Positions 44,836 to 57,092 of a DNA stretch of 64,000 nucleotides are shown one piece after another; position 1 is the first letter of the stretch, and each line of letters starts with the position of its first letter. Position numbers and translations under genes: made by a program. The notes beneath the pieces are model-generated. The model ran no database searches and had not been told where the DNA came from. It saw only the letters and a program-made list of their open reading frames with translations. The DNA is from Cannabis sativa (Eukaryota; Streptophyta; Magnoliopsida; Rosales; Cannabaceae): the NCBI RefSeq assembly GCF_029168945.1, contig NC_083610.1, positions 72,407,580 through 72,471,579 on the forward strand. The letters are read 5' to 3'.

Positions 44836-46199
44836 GTCCAAATCAACAAATTATGCTATTGACCACAAAATCAAGAACCTTCTTTGATGTGATGGTGGGT
44901 AAGGGATTTGCTTTGGCCCATTTGATGAAGTAGTTGACAGCCACTATAACATATTGAACTCTACCTTTCCCTTTAGGCAGTGAACCTATGAGCTCGATTC
45001 CCTAGACAAAAAATGGCTATGGTGTTTGCATACTCTTGATTTCATTTGGGGCAGCTTTGGGTATTTTGGAAAACCTCTGGCATTTGTCACTCTTTCTAAC
45101 GTAGTCCATTGAGTCTTTCGTCATTATCAGCCAAAAGTACCCTTGTCTCAAGATCTTTTTTGAGAGGCTTTGCCTCTAGCATGGTTGCCACAAAAGCCCA
45201 CATGTACCTCGACCATGAAGAGTTCGACTTCTTCCTTCATGACACACCTCAGAAGTGGCATTGAGAAGCTTATTCTGTGTATTACTCCATCCATGATGAT
45301 GAAGCGAGCTACTTTTCTCATCAATCTTTTAGCTTCGTTCCAGTCAGTTGGAAAAATACCTTATTTTAAATATTGTGCAATCGGAGTCATCCATGATGGA
45401 GTGTTGTTAATCATCAAGATAGGCTCTGACTATTCATTAATACTCCATTTGGCGAGGTATTCGATGGGAACTACACTAAGAATGTTAAAACATGTGGTGC
45501 TAGCTAGCTTGGGTAGTGAGTCTGCATTGGTGATCTGTTCACGCGACACTTGTTGGATGGAGTAGTGTTTAAGCTGGGCTAGTATATCTTTATCTTTGCT
45601 TAAGTTTGCAATCATGTTTGACCATTGGGCTTGATACTCACTAAGAATTTGATTAACAACTAGATATGAATCACGGTATATCTCGAGTGACTCAGCTTTG
45701 ATTGGTAGTGCTAACTGTAATCTTTCTAGGAGTGCCTCATACTCTACTTCGTTGTTGGTTACGGTGAACTCAAATCCAAAGCACTGTGAGTTTGAAATCC
45801 CTCTAGAGTAACTGAGATGAATTCAGTACCAGAACCATGCTGGTTGGAGGAGCCATCTACATACGATTTTTTAGGAAGGTCTAGTGTCCTCCTAGCTACA
45901 GTCTCTAGGGTGAGGACCTGGTCTTCATATATCATGGGATTATATTCATCGTGGCCAGTGTATTCAATAATGAAGTCTACTAATGCTTGTCCTTTGATTG
46001 TTGTTTGAGGCTGATAGGTGATCTCGAACTGACCTGGTTTAACTACCGACTTGAGTTAGGGCCCTGATGTTTCTGGCTTCAATATAACTTACCTAAGTGG
46101 TTGGTCAGTCAACACCTTCACTATGTAAGCTTGAAAGTATTGCCTTAGCTTTCTGGAGGCTAGGATTAGGCAGTAGGCTAGCTTCTTAACGGGGGATAC
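44836..46199 (-). pseudogene. Element C RNase H and integrase start
   Basis: Minus strand: an RNase H-like region with KLAYCLILASRKLRQYFQAY, VLTDQPL, SYVDGSSN and, farther on, RDSYLVVNQILSEYQA and EQITNADSLPKLAS, typical of Tat/Ogre-type gypsy elements with a second RNase H. The integrase start follows at 44836-45430 with the region before the first catalytic motif, ending in a stop just before the F insertion. Many stops and frameshifts. On the right it joins the reverse transcriptase at 55092 across element B. Confidence 0.85.
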
Positions 46200-47623
46200 T
46201 ATTGTGATATTTTGCACACGCAAGTGCACGTATCGTGACAAGTAGTAAACTCACCAAGAGTGAGGTCGATCCCACAAGGATTGTAGTTAAGTACGTTAAA
46301 ATTAAACTTCTACTTCTATTTGGTTGAATAGAAATTAAGAAATGATTAAAACTAGAAAATAAAAATAGTGCAAGAATAAGCAATTAAACTAATAAGGAAA
46401 TTAACGACTTATAAAAACTAGGGCTTTGACTTCAATTATTTCTATTGATTATGGCATAATATGATTATCTCCCTATTATCAATTATAAAGCAATAGCAGG
46501 TTCACTAAGGTAATTTATAGTCTTCAAAGATATATAAATCTCAATCACATGCAAACTTTCTATTCTCGTGATAAATTTAACATGCAATAGGCATTAAACA
46601 CCGAAACCCTATAAGCTATCTAAACCATATAGGTACTCTCGTCCTTTATTGAAATTCAATTCTATTTCACTATAGCATAATTGACACTCACTTCTCAGAT
46701 CTCGCACCAAAATCATAGACAGTTAATTGGTCATCAGGTAATTAAAAGTAGTTAAGCACGAATGAAATAGAATACATAGAAACTGGGGGGAAAATAAATC
46801 ATATTAATACCATAAAGTAATATCAAACAATATCCATCTAACCCTAATAAAGTGTTTAGCTACACATGTTCATGGAAGAAAAATCACACATATTAACTTT
46901 AAGAAAGAGAAGAAGATAGAGAATAAAATAATGTTGAAAACCCTCTTCAGATTGCCTCCAGTAGTGACTTCTGTCTCTGAAATTCGTACTCCTTTTTCCC
47001 TCTAAATTGCTTGACTTAAATCAACTCCAGTTCACCCTTTATATAGGCTTTCAGGGACTAAAAAGATATAAAAATGCACATGTTAAATGCCTATTCGAAT
47101 TAGGAAACTACCAAAACCCACGTGAGAGAAAAATGACAATTTTTGGGTAGTTTAGGGGGCGGGCCGCGGCCCCACAAGGGCTGGGCCGCGGCCCGTGTTG
47201 GAGTTTCACCAGATGGCTTCGTTTCGACGGTGATTTTTTTGATACGTCGACTGATAGTATTTTGGCCATAACTCTATCGATATTACTCGGAATCAGACGA
47301 TTCAAGATGTTCCGGAAAGATAAAAGAGAGATCTAGAACTTTTATATTTTGAGTTTTTTCCAAAACCAAATCAAAAGATAGTCGAATTCAGGCTTGAAGT
47401 TTCAGCTTTATTTTCTTGCACAATTTTCTCTATTTTATATATCATCTTTTTGTGAGATTTTTTTATCTTTCTTTCCATCTTATTCCTTTGATATGTTCTA
47501 ATCTTCTTCTATTTTAAATCTGCAAAAATAAAGGATAAAAAGCGTAAAATATGCGCCAAACATGATTAAAACTAAATTGAAAATATAACTTAATCTAAAT
47601 TTTATACTAAAAATAACCTAACA
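46200..47623 (-). repeat. Athila-like element B, 3' LTR
   Basis: 1424 bp; plus strand TATTGTGATATTTTGC ... AATAACCTAACA. The first bases TATT match TGTT in the other LTR, so the terminal TG has changed to TA. Confidence 0.9.
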
Positions 47624-49603
47624 AAATTCCCCAAACTAAGCTTTTACTCGTCCTCGAGTAAAACACTAAAACGAAAAAATAAAAGTTAACAAGTCAATCT
47701 CCAAAATATAAGTAATTTTCAAGTAGTTTCAATAACATGATTATGAACAATTTCACTTATGCATATAATCCAGAAATTCAATTCAGTTACACCCTTGACA
47801 AACTTCAACTTATTTTCCTTGAGCTCATGAAACCATGGAATGAAATTAGCTTACAATTAAACCACTTTATGCATGTTAATTACAAACATCAATCCACTAA
47901 CCTAAAATTCCATATGCTTGCAATACTTACTATTCTCCACTAATATAAATAAATGCACAACTAAGTAGCGGTGAAAATCGGTCGGTTATGGTCGGTTTTT
48001 AAAATTTTATAACCGACCGGTCGGTTACGGTTTTTATTTTACGAAAACTGTAACCGACCGTTTAGAAATTATAACCGTATAAAACCGACCATACGGTTTT
48101 TGGCAGTTTTCGGTTTGGCAGTTTTGGGCAGTTTTTGGCAGTTTTGACGGTTTTTTAGTTAAACTATTTTTTTATTTCAAGAACCGAAACCGACCGCCAT
48201 GTCAAAAAAACCGAAATCGAAACCGACTGCCAAATTCGGTGATGACGTGGAACCGAAAATTCGGTTACGGTCTGGTCGGTTTGATGGTCAGTTTCGGTTT
48301 TTCTGTTTTTATGAACACCCCTACAACTAAGAATCAAAAGGTATTTCTAGGCTTGTAGTGTTATAGGCTTAGGTAAGGGTAGTTGAAATAGTCATTTAGG
48401 CTTGTCTATACCATAAGCTTCTCCAATCATGTTACCCAAAATATTTTTCACACAATCCCAATACCCATTTTTCTAATTACATGAGAGATATTTTTTTCTT
48501 CAACAAGATTGCAACCACTTTATGTTTATATTTTTTTTTCTAGATTTGACACTTGTTGTCAGATTTTTCTTTCTTTTTTCAAGTTGCTGTCAATCCAATT
48601 TTTTTTATATTCTCTCAAATTTCACACCTTTTCTCACACACATACAACAAATTTCCCATCCAAATTTTCCCAAACTAAAGATTTACTTATGGTATGATTA
48701 GGTTTGAAATTTTAGATATTTATGGGTTTATCCTTTTAGGCTCAATATGTGTAGAACAAAGAATAGGTTAAGGCTCAAAAAGGGTAGATAGGATAAAATT
48801 ACAGGGATGGCTTAAAAGACACAATCGATCTAAAAAAAATGCCTAAATCACTTTCCTAGTCATGGATAATTTATTATTTCGCCTCAAATAGCAAGCAAGC
48901 AAGTTCTAGAATTTTTCAAACAACTTTAACAAGTCAAATTTAGCATACATAAATCAATTCAATTACTAGAAAATTACCTAATATGTTTCCATGTACTTTT
49001 AAGTATGAAATTGAAATTAGTCACAAGTATAACATCACCAAGCACACAGATTTTTAAAAGTAAATAAATTTTTTAAATCATGATATCTACCTACTTTCAA
49101 ATTAACTCATATTAAGCAAATTAACTCACATAAAAAATTAATTTTAGAACTAAAAATAAAAAAAACTTAAGTTAAAAATTTAAAATTTAAGTTCACCCCC
49201 CAAACTAAAGTGACACATTGTCCTCGATGTGACATTTAAAACTAAAGGGAAGGGAGCTTACCTGAGCGCCATGTTAGTATGGCGGTGGTAGTGGTGGCGA
49301 GTAGAATCCACCTCTTGCATCCATGCGGGCCTTTGTGCCAAACGAAGAAAAATGGCCTCCAACGTTGCAATTTTTAAAGCTTTCCTTAGATTGAGAGTCA
49401 CCTTCATAATTCCCACACAACAGTCATTTCATATGTCGTCGAAAAGTTCGAAAGCGTTCTTTAGACTTCCCTTTCTTCTCGTTGGTAGTTACTTCTCGAC
49501 CATCCTTTACAACTTCCACTCGACAACAAGTAGGAATTTCAGTTGCGGTAAATACCTTGAAAGTCTCTTCTTATTTTTGAACACCTAACTTTAACTCCCC
49601 TTT
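47624..49603 (-). mobile_element. Athila-like element B, non-coding 3' interior
   Basis: About 2 kb after protease. The left end on the minus strand has CTCGAGGACGAGTAAAAGCT and TTAGTTTGGGGAATTT next to the LTR, a conserved feature before the 3' LTR of Athila-like elements that includes the polypurine tract. A second similar run with GAGGACAATG (about 49215) and TTTGGGGGG (49196-49203) suggests a repeated polypurine-like motif. A hAT-like MITE lies inside. No reverse transcriptase or integrase motif was seen. Confidence 0.75.
47966..48323. mobile_element. hAT-like MITE, 358 bp
   Basis: Flanked by a perfect 8-bp duplication CAACTAAG (47958-47965 and 48324-48331), the size made by hAT transposases. 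Ends TAGCGGTG and, on the other strand, TAGGGGTGTTCA form a short inverted repeat with one change. The inside is rich in CGGTCGG/CCGACCG units near both ends, which may be subterminal transposase sites. No coding capacity. Confidence 0.88.
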
Positions 49604-50187
49604 CTACACATCTATTAATGCTCTCCCCGTTGCTAGGAATGGTCTCCCCAAAATGATAGGAATATTCTCATCTTCCTCCATGTTAAGTATTAAGAAATCA
49701 TCAGGGAAGATGAACTTACCAACCTTTACCAAAATATCTTCAATTATACCCCGAGGATGAGTCAAAGAACGATCTGCCATCTGTAAAGTGACTGTTGTGG
49801 GCTTGGCTTCTCCTAATTTCAATCCTTTAAACATAGATAGGGGCATTAAGTTGATACTGGCTCACTGGTCACATAAAGCTTTTGTTTGTATCGAACCCCC
49901 TATTGAGCATGGGATGTTGAAACTACCCAGATCTTTTAGCTTAGATGCTAGTTTCTTTTGCAGGACCGCACTGCACTCTTCAGTAAGTGCCACCATCTCA
50001 AATTCTTTCAACTTCCTTTTCTTGGATAGGATGTCTTTCATGAACCTTAGGTAAGTTGGCTTCTGTTCCAAAGCCTTTATGAATGGAATGTTGATGTGCA
50101 GTTTCTTGAATATTTCAAGGAATTTTGAAAACTGCTTATCCATCTTGTTCTTGTGAAGTCTTTGAGGATAAGGAATTTTGATGTGAT
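49604..50187 (-). pseudogene. Athila-like element B, gag end and protease
   Basis: Two frames, 50143-49862 and 49846-49604, separated by a stop after KALCDQ. Segments PYPQRL, FSKFLEIFKKLHINIPF and MKDILSKKRKL are typical of the Athila linker before protease; SIGGSIQTKALCD is the protease active-site region (the usual acidic-Leu-Gly-Ala-Ser pattern is altered) and [18 protein letters not shown] its conserved end. Cleaves the polyprotein in intact relatives. The continuation upstream is at 52070, across solo LTR H. Confidence 0.88.
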
Positions 50188-50192
50188 GGTCA

Positions 50193-52069
50193 TGTTGGAA
50201 TTATTTTACCAGGATCTAGATTTACTACCAAGTATGTTTGATTAACATCCTAATATGAATTCTAAAACAATGAAATAAACACATAAGAGTTTAAGAAAAC
50301 CTTACATTGGGTGCAGCGGAATATAATGACTCCTTCCATTCAGATCTCTAGCCTTTGATTCCTTTCTGTAGCAGAGCATTATCAAGATCTGAATCTGGAT
50401 CTCTTTCTCTCCTTCTTTGATGCTGATTTTCCACAGTCTTACATACTATGATTGAGGTACCACTTGATGTGTGTGGGCACTACTCTATCACTCAAGAGAT
50501 TTCGAAATTTAGAGAAGAAAAGAGAGAGGAAAGTGGGGCTCAGGAATTCTCTTTGAAAAGAATGAGATGCAATTGTGTTGTTTCCTGAAGCCATTACTTT
50601 CTATTTATAGAATGCCCTCTAGGTTTAGGTTAGAATTGTGTGGCATTAAAATAATAGAAAAATAAAATGGTAAAAGTCTATGCATAGTGGGCGGCCCATA
50701 TAAGGAAATTGGGCCTCACTTTGCAACTTTCCCATTTTGTTATTTTTCATTCCCATTTTCTCAAAAATGCCAATTTTCCAATTTAACCATTTAAATGCCA
50801 ATTCTAATTATTTAATAACTTAAAAATAATTATTAAATAATATTTCCATTTAATATGTTTATTAATTTAGACATATAAAGTATCTTAATTAATAAATAAA
50901 CCTTTTTTTTTTTGAAAATAATAAATAAACCTAGAATCTCTTTTCTTTACAATTTCGCCCTTGCTTAGTGAAAATTCATAAAGTAGCATAGTCTAACTTT
51001 AGAATTATAATTGATTAATCAAAATCAATTAACTAAGTCTTACAAGAAGTATGGTCTCAACTAGTATGGGGACCATGGGTTTATATAACCGAGCTTCTAA
51101 TAAGTTGAACCGAATTTACCAAGTAAACTCCCTAACTTATTAATTCCTTATTGAATCCACTCTTAGAACTTGGAATTGCACTCTCAGTCATATAGAACGC
51201 TCTATATGTTTCATGATATAGATACGTCATTAGTTATCCATTGTTAATCCTAATTTGATCAATGATCCTCTATATAGATGATTTACACTGTAAAGGGATT
51301 AAATTACCGTAACACCCTACAATGTATTTTATCCTTAAAACACTTAACCCTGTATAAATGATATTTCAGCTAAGTGAAATGAGTACTCCACCATTTATTT
51401 TCGTTTGGTTAAGCTCGAAGGAAATCATCCTTTACTTTCTATTTTCCAGATAGAAGCTATAGATTCCATATTTATGTTAGCGCTCCCACTTAATTGCACT
51501 ACCGTGTTCCCAAAATGTACGTATCACCCTGACCCAAAAGTAGGCTTAACTAACAAATCAAAGAACACGAATAACACTCTTGAGATTGAACCTAATCATA
51601 TTAGGATTAAGATCATTTGATCTAGGATCAACATGTGATATTGAATTGAATAGATATTACGGCAAATTCTAATATATCTAATCAAAGCTCAATATCGGTC
51701 CCTTCCGATGTATACTCCATACATCCGATATTGGTAAACTTTGCCAATGTCCTGGAAAGGACATAACACTTTTCCAAGGTGTAAGAATACCTATCGCTGA
51801 TTATACCATGTCAATCTAAATCCAGTGTTCTGACAAATCAGGGAATAAACTTTCGAACATATAATTAAGATTATATTCCACTGTGATGACAACACTATAA
51901 TCATTAACAAATTCATATGTTCTGGACTTAAATGGAATTCATACATTATATATATAATCATGAAATAAATCATGTGAACCATGCAACATAAAATGTTAAT
52001 TTTGATCTTTATTAATAAGTAAATCTGATTATATTGAAATGGGTTTTATTTAGGGCACAAAACCCAACA
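50193..52069 (-). mobile_element. Solo copia LTR H
   Basis: 1877 bp, TGTTGGAATTATTTTACC ... AAACCCAACA on the plus strand, with perfect 5-bp duplication GGTCA (50188-50192 and 52070-52074). Same family as D, E and J but more diverged. It interrupts the gag region of element B, whose frame resumes on both sides. No interior, so it is the product of LTR-LTR recombination. A TATA box is at 50602-50609 (TATTTATA on the plus strand). Confidence 0.93.
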
Positions 52070-53542
52070 GGTCAATGCTTATGGGAGGTGGAGTTTCTTT
52101 TTGTGGAAGACCATCAGTAGTCTTCTCCTTTTCTAGTGTAGGTGATGTCTCTACATCATCTTCCTCCTTTGGCTCATCTTTGTTTGGCCCAGCATAGGTC
52201 TTACCACTTCTCAAGGTAATTGCATTATAGTTCTCCTTTGGATTGACTTCAATAGTGCTAGGCAATTACCTTGAGCCCTATTAGTGTTTTGAGTAGCCAA
52301 CTACCCCACCTGAGTTTCCAAGACTTTAATGGAAGACTTAATTTCTATCATGAATTCCAGTAACGTGTCTAATTGAGGATTACACCCTCCACTAGAGGCT
52401 TGTTGTTGTTGTGGATATTGTTGGCTTTGTTGAGATTGATTTTGATGAGGATAAAACTGCTTCTGGAAGTTCTGCTGAAGACCATAATTATTCTGATAGT
52501 TTCCAATGGCGTGGGCTTGCTCCATTAGAAAACTGTCGACATCTATAGGGCAGGTGTCAGTGGCATGAGATCCTCCACACAGCTTATAGACAACTTGAGC
52601 TTGTTTTGCTTGTGCAGTCACCAGCTTTGTTAATGCCTCTACCTGGACTGTCAACTTGGTTATTGCATCAAATTCATGCATTCCCACAACCTTTTTAGTT
52701 GAGCCTCTCTCTGTTGACCAATGTTGATTAGTTATGGCCATCTCTTCAAGTAATTCAAACGCCTCATTAGCACTTTTCCTCATGAAAGCTCCACCAGCAG
52801 CGGCATCTATCAGTGTTCGGGTGTTGTTTAGTAATCCAGTATAGAAGTTATGCACTTGTAACCACTTTTCAATCCCATGGTTTGGGCACTTCCTCAATAA
52901 GTTCTTGAATCTCTCCCAGGCTTCATAAAGAGATTCATTGTCATGCTGGGTAAAGTTGTTAATTTCAGCTCTCAGCTTGGAAATCTTCGCAGGGGGAAAG
53001 AATTTGGAAAGGAATTTCAGGGCTAATTCATCCCAAGTGTTGATAGAATTGGATGGCAAAGATACCAACCAACTCTTGGCTCGCTCCCTTAGTGAAAATG
53101 GGAACAGCCTTAACCTGAAGGCGTCATTGCTAACTCCATTCACCTTGAATGTCTGGCAAAGCTCTTCGAAGTTGGCGAGGTGCATGTTTGGGTCTTCTGA
53201 TGGCAGACCCCCAAACTGGACTGAAGATTGGACCATCTGCAGTATGGCTTGATTGATTTCAAAATTGTTGGCATCGATGGCAGGTGGTCTTATACAAGAT
53301 CTAGCCCCTGTCAAGTTAGGAAGCAAATAGTCCCTCAGGCTACGGTCATTGTTGTTGTGACCATTAGCCTTGTCTTCTACATCTCCTCCATTATTACCAT
53401 TATTAGCGTTGTCAACCATGACTACTTCTTGTTCAGTCTCTATTGCAGCGCTTTCCAATTTCTTCCTTCTTTTGTTCTTTTTACAAGTTTACTCTATTTC
53501 AGGATCAACAGGTAATCTGACAGTTGCACCTTGCTTTCTCAT
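52070..53542 (-). pseudogene. Athila-like element B, gag
   Basis: The ATG is at 53542; a stop 18 codons on (after DPEIE) breaks the start, and a long open frame of 385 codons follows (53458-52301). Capsid core motifs include [38 protein letters not shown] and [18 protein letters not shown]. The zinc knuckle has [13 protein letters not shown], where the first Cys ligand is Tyr. A stop at 52301 and a frame change precede NAITLRSGKTY, the conserved Athila linker. Gln-rich tail near residues 320-365. It cannot give a full product, but it is the best gag of its type here. Confidence 0.9.
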
Positions 53543-53682
53543 AAACTATTTGAACTTGAAAAAAGATAAGATTTTAGAACAAACAGAATTAGTACTATAA
53601 TTGGAAAAAAAAAACCAAATTAGAACAAAATTTAATTTTTAATAATATTAACCATCAATCCCCAACAACAGCGCAAAAAATT
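53543..53682 (-). other. Athila-like element B leader and primer site
   Basis: The minus strand after the LTR reads TTTGCGCTGTTGTTGGGGAT, a decayed form of the TGGCGCCGTTGCCGGGGA site for Asp tRNA. The rest of the ~140 bases is AT-rich and non-coding. Confidence 0.75.
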
Positions 53683-55091
53683 TGTTGTGATATTTTACAC
53701 ACGCAAGTGCACGTATCGTGACAAGTAGTAAACTCACCAAGAGTGAGGTCGATCTCACAAGGATTGTAGTTAAGTTCGTTAAAATTAAACTTCTACTTCT
53801 ATTTGGTTGAATAACAATTAGGAAAGGATTAAAAATAGAAAATAAAAACAGTGCAAGAATAAGCAGTTAAACTAATAAAGAAATTAACGATTAATAAAAA
53901 TTAGGGTTTCGACTTCAATTGTTTCAATTGATTATGGCCTAATATGATTATCTCCCTATTATCAATTTCTAAGCAATAGCAGGTTTGCTAAGGTAATTTA
54001 TAGTCTTCACAGATATATAAATCTCAATCACATGCAAACTTTCTACTCTCGTGATAAATTTAACATGCAATAGGCATTAAACACTGAAACCCTATAAGCT
54101 ATCTAAACCATATAGGTACTCTCGTCCTTTATTGAAATTCAGTTCTATTTCACTATAGCATAATTGACACTCACTTCTCAGATCTCGCACCAAAATCATA
54201 GACAGTTAATTGGTCATCAGGTAATTAAAAGTAGTTAAGCACGAATGAAATAAAATACATAGATACTGGGGGAAAAATAAATCATATTAATACCATAAAG
54301 TAATATCAAACAATATCCATCTAACCCTAATAAAGTGTTTAGCTACACATGTTCATGGAAGAAAAATCACACATATTAACTTTAAGAAAGAGAAGAAGAT
54401 AGAGAATAAAATAATGCTGAAAACCCTCTACAGAATGCCTCCAATATTGACTTCTGTCTCTGAAATTTGTACTCCTTTCTTCCCTCTAAATTGCTTGACT
54501 TAAATCAACTCCAGTCCACCCTTTATATAGGCTTTCAAGGACTAAAAAGATATAAAAATACACATGTTAAATGCCTATTCCAATTAGGAAACCACCAAAA
54601 CCCACGTGAGAGAAAAAGGATGATTTTTGGGCAGTTTAGGGGGGCAGGCCGCGGCCCGTGTTGGAGTTTCACCAGATGGCTTCGTTTTGACGGTGATTTT
54701 TCTACTGCGTCGACTGATAGTATTTTGGCCATAACTCTCTCGATATTACTCAGAATCAGACAATTCAAGATGTTCCAGAAAGATAAAAGAGAGATCTAGA
54801 ACTTTTATATTTTGACTTTTTTTCCAAAATCGAATCGAAAGATTGTCGAATTCAGGCTTGAAATTTCAGCTTTATTTTCTTGCACAATTTTCTCTATTTT
54901 ATATATCATCTTTTTGTGAGATTTTTTTATCTTTTTTTCCATCTTATTCCTTTGATATTTTCTAATCTTCTTCTATTTTAAATCTGCAAGAATAAAATAT
55001 AAAAAGCGTAAAATATACTCCAAACATGATTAAAACTAAATTAAAAATATACTAAACTTAATTTAAATTTAATACTAAAAATAACCTAACA
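53683..55091 (-). repeat. Athila-like element B, 5' LTR
   Basis: 1409 bp; plus strand TGTTGTGATATTTTAC ... AATAACCTAACA, nearly the same as 46200-47623 apart from scattered changes and a short GC-rich deletion (the 3' copy has two GGCCGCGGCCC-like blocks near 47160-47190, this one has one). Confidence 0.92.
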
Positions 55092-56345
55092 AATACCTTG
55101 ACTCAGCCCCAATGAGACGTTTGTTGATGTAGTAGAAATGGTGTTGTACTCTTTCTTCCTCATGCACTAGAGCAGTATTGGTTGCATGCTCGGTGATTTC
55201 CAAGTAGATGTATAGTTCTTCACCATTTATTGGCTTGGATAGGATGAGAGGCTTGGGTAGATAATGTTTGAGAGCCTGGAAGGCTTGCTCGCATTCATCA
55301 ATCCATTAGAATCCCTTATTGCTTCCTTTAAGCAAATTAAAGAAGGGAACACACTTGTTTGTTTACTTGGAGATAAAACTACTAAGTGCAGCAATTCGTC
55401 CTAATAGGCTTTGCACGTCTTTTATCCGCGATGGTGACTTCATGTCTTACAATGCCTTGATCTTTTCTAGATTCACTTTAATACCTCTTGAGTTGATAAT
55501 AAGTCTAAAAAAATTTTCCTAACTGGACTTCAAATGCACATTTTAGAGGGTTTAGCTTCATTCGATATTCTCGCAGGATGTTGAAGCACTCCTCTAGATC
55601 TTTGATGTTGTCTTTGGATATTTTAGACTTAACCAGTATATCATCGACGTAGACTTCCATATTATTTCTAATTTGGTTATGGAACATACAGTAGACTAGT
55701 CTTTGATAAGTTACACCCACGTTCTTGAGTTCGAAGGGCATTACTTTGTAGCAGTAAAGCTCGATGTCAGTTCAAAAACTCGTGTGTTCTTCATCTGGTA
55801 CATGCATGTTGATCTGGTTGTAACCAGAATATGCACCCATGAATGTGAGGAGTTCATGGCTGGCTATCACATCCACCAGTTGATCAGTTCTTGGTAGTAG
55901 GAAATAATTTTTATGGAATGCTTTGTTAAGGTCAGTGAAGTCGACGCATGTCCTCCACTTTCCATTAGGCTTAGGTACCAAAATAGGGTTGGATACCCAA
56001 ACCGTGTAGAAATCTTCCCTAATGAAGTTGTTCTCCTGTAGTCTTTCAACCTCTTCCTTGAGAGCTTTAGAATGTTCTTTGTCAAGGAGCCTGTGTTTCT
56101 GTTGTATAGGTTTGAAATTGACTTTGTCTATGTTGAAGGCATTACAGATGACCTGTGGGTCAATCATGATCATGTCCTCATGCGACCAAGCAAAGATGTC
56201 TTCATTTCTCTTGAGGTAAGCCATAAACATCTCACTCAAGACCTTCATCACATTTGTTCCAATCTTGACAACCTTGGTCGGGCCCGATTTTTTGAGGAAA
56301 AGTTCTTTGAGTTTCTTGATCGGACCAACTCCTTAGTCAATTTCC
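55092..56345 (-). pseudogene. Element C reverse transcriptase and RNase H start
   Basis: Minus strand: DIFAWSHEDM, then the N-terminal reverse transcriptase motifs WVSNPILVPKPNGKWR and CVDFTDLNKAFHKN, then the palm motif EVYVDDILVKS with the intact catalytic Asp pair, and DLEECFNILREYRMKLNPLKC. The frame changes between 55772 and 55741 and several stops follow. After that come the thumb region and the start of RNase H (INKRLIGAESRY), cut off by element B. Pattern and order are those of Tat/Ogre-like gypsy elements. Confidence 0.9.
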
Positions 56346-56353
56346 CTAAAACG

Positions 56354-57084
56354 TAGGGGTGTACGTCGGTCGGTTTAGTCGGGTTATAGCATATTTTTAT
56401 TAACCCAATATAAATATCGGGTTGCAAAATTTAATCGTAACCCGCCCAATGAAAATTTAGAAAAAGTTCAACCCGCCCAATGATTTTGTCGGTTTGGTCG
56501 GGTTAACCCGTCCAAACCGTTCTTCATTTTTTTTTTTATAATTATTATTGTTCGTTTCTAGAATTCAAGTAACAAAAAAGTTAAAAAAATAAAAATATAT
56601 TATTTATATTTCAAGTTAAATAATGCTATAGTTTAAATTAATTTTAAGAACTTTAATATAAGATAAATATAATTGAGTAAACATAAAATAATTGAATAAA
56701 ATAATAAAAAAAGTGATAATATAGTGTAGATTTTAAACTTTAACTTCAATATCCAAATACATTAAAAATTATTAACTATAAAATCTAAGTTTTAAGTTAA
56801 AAATTAAAATGTCCAAACTTTAAATACAAAATAATTTAACTAATAAATGTAATTTATATAATATAAGATATACACTTTTATTAAAAAATATATAAATCGG
56901 TTTAATTCGGTTTATTCGGGTTAATTGGGCGGTTTAGAATAATTTGTAAACCACCCAATATATTCATTGGGCGGGTTGGATTTTCATTATATTATTTCGG
57001 GTTGTATTTTTTGTCGGTTTATTCGGTTTGGTTTGGGCGGTTTATTCGGGTTGAGCGGTTTGTAAATTTTATTGAACACCCCTA
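56354..57084. mobile_element. hAT-like non-autonomous element, 731 bp
   Basis: Perfect 8-bp duplication CTAAAACG (56346-56353 and 57085-57092). Ends TAGGGGTGT and, on the other strand, TAGGGGTGTTCA are inverted repeats. CGGTTTATTCGGG-like and GGGCGG units cluster near both ends; the middle is plain AT-rich DNA. No transposase. Related in its ends to the 358-bp MITE at 47966 but different inside. Confidence 0.88.
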
Positions 57085-57092
57085 CTAAAACG

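Larger units (their letters stand above)
46200..55091 (-). mobile_element. Athila-like element B, gag-protease only
   Basis: LTRs at 53683-55091 (5') and 46200-47623 (3'). Flanks GATAC (46195-46199) and AATAC (55092-55096) are a 5-bp duplication with one change. The interior has a tRNA-Asp-like primer site, gag, protease, then about 2 kb of non-coding DNA; reverse transcriptase, RNase H and integrase are missing. It also carries solo LTR H and a hAT-like MITE. It lies in the RNase H of element C, whose reading continues on both sides. Confidence 0.9.

Noticed and set aside
39831..44837. The 8-bp direct repeat ATTACAGT at 39831-39838 and 44830-44837 as the target duplication of LTR F
   Set aside because: It would leave extra residues inside the integrase of C and gives wrong LTR ends. 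Borders at 39795 and 44835 give TGTAACG-like and ATTACA ends, a 5-bp duplication with one change, and let the integrase motifs adjoin properly.
45170..45565. 131-codon plus-strand ORF
   Set aside because: It is the shadow of the minus-strand RNase H/integrase region of element C, whose conserved motifs are on the other strand.
46203..46210. TGTGATAT as the start of the B 3' LTR
   Set aside because: The other LTR starts three bases earlier (TGTTGTGA), and only with that border do the flanks GATAC and AATAC match.
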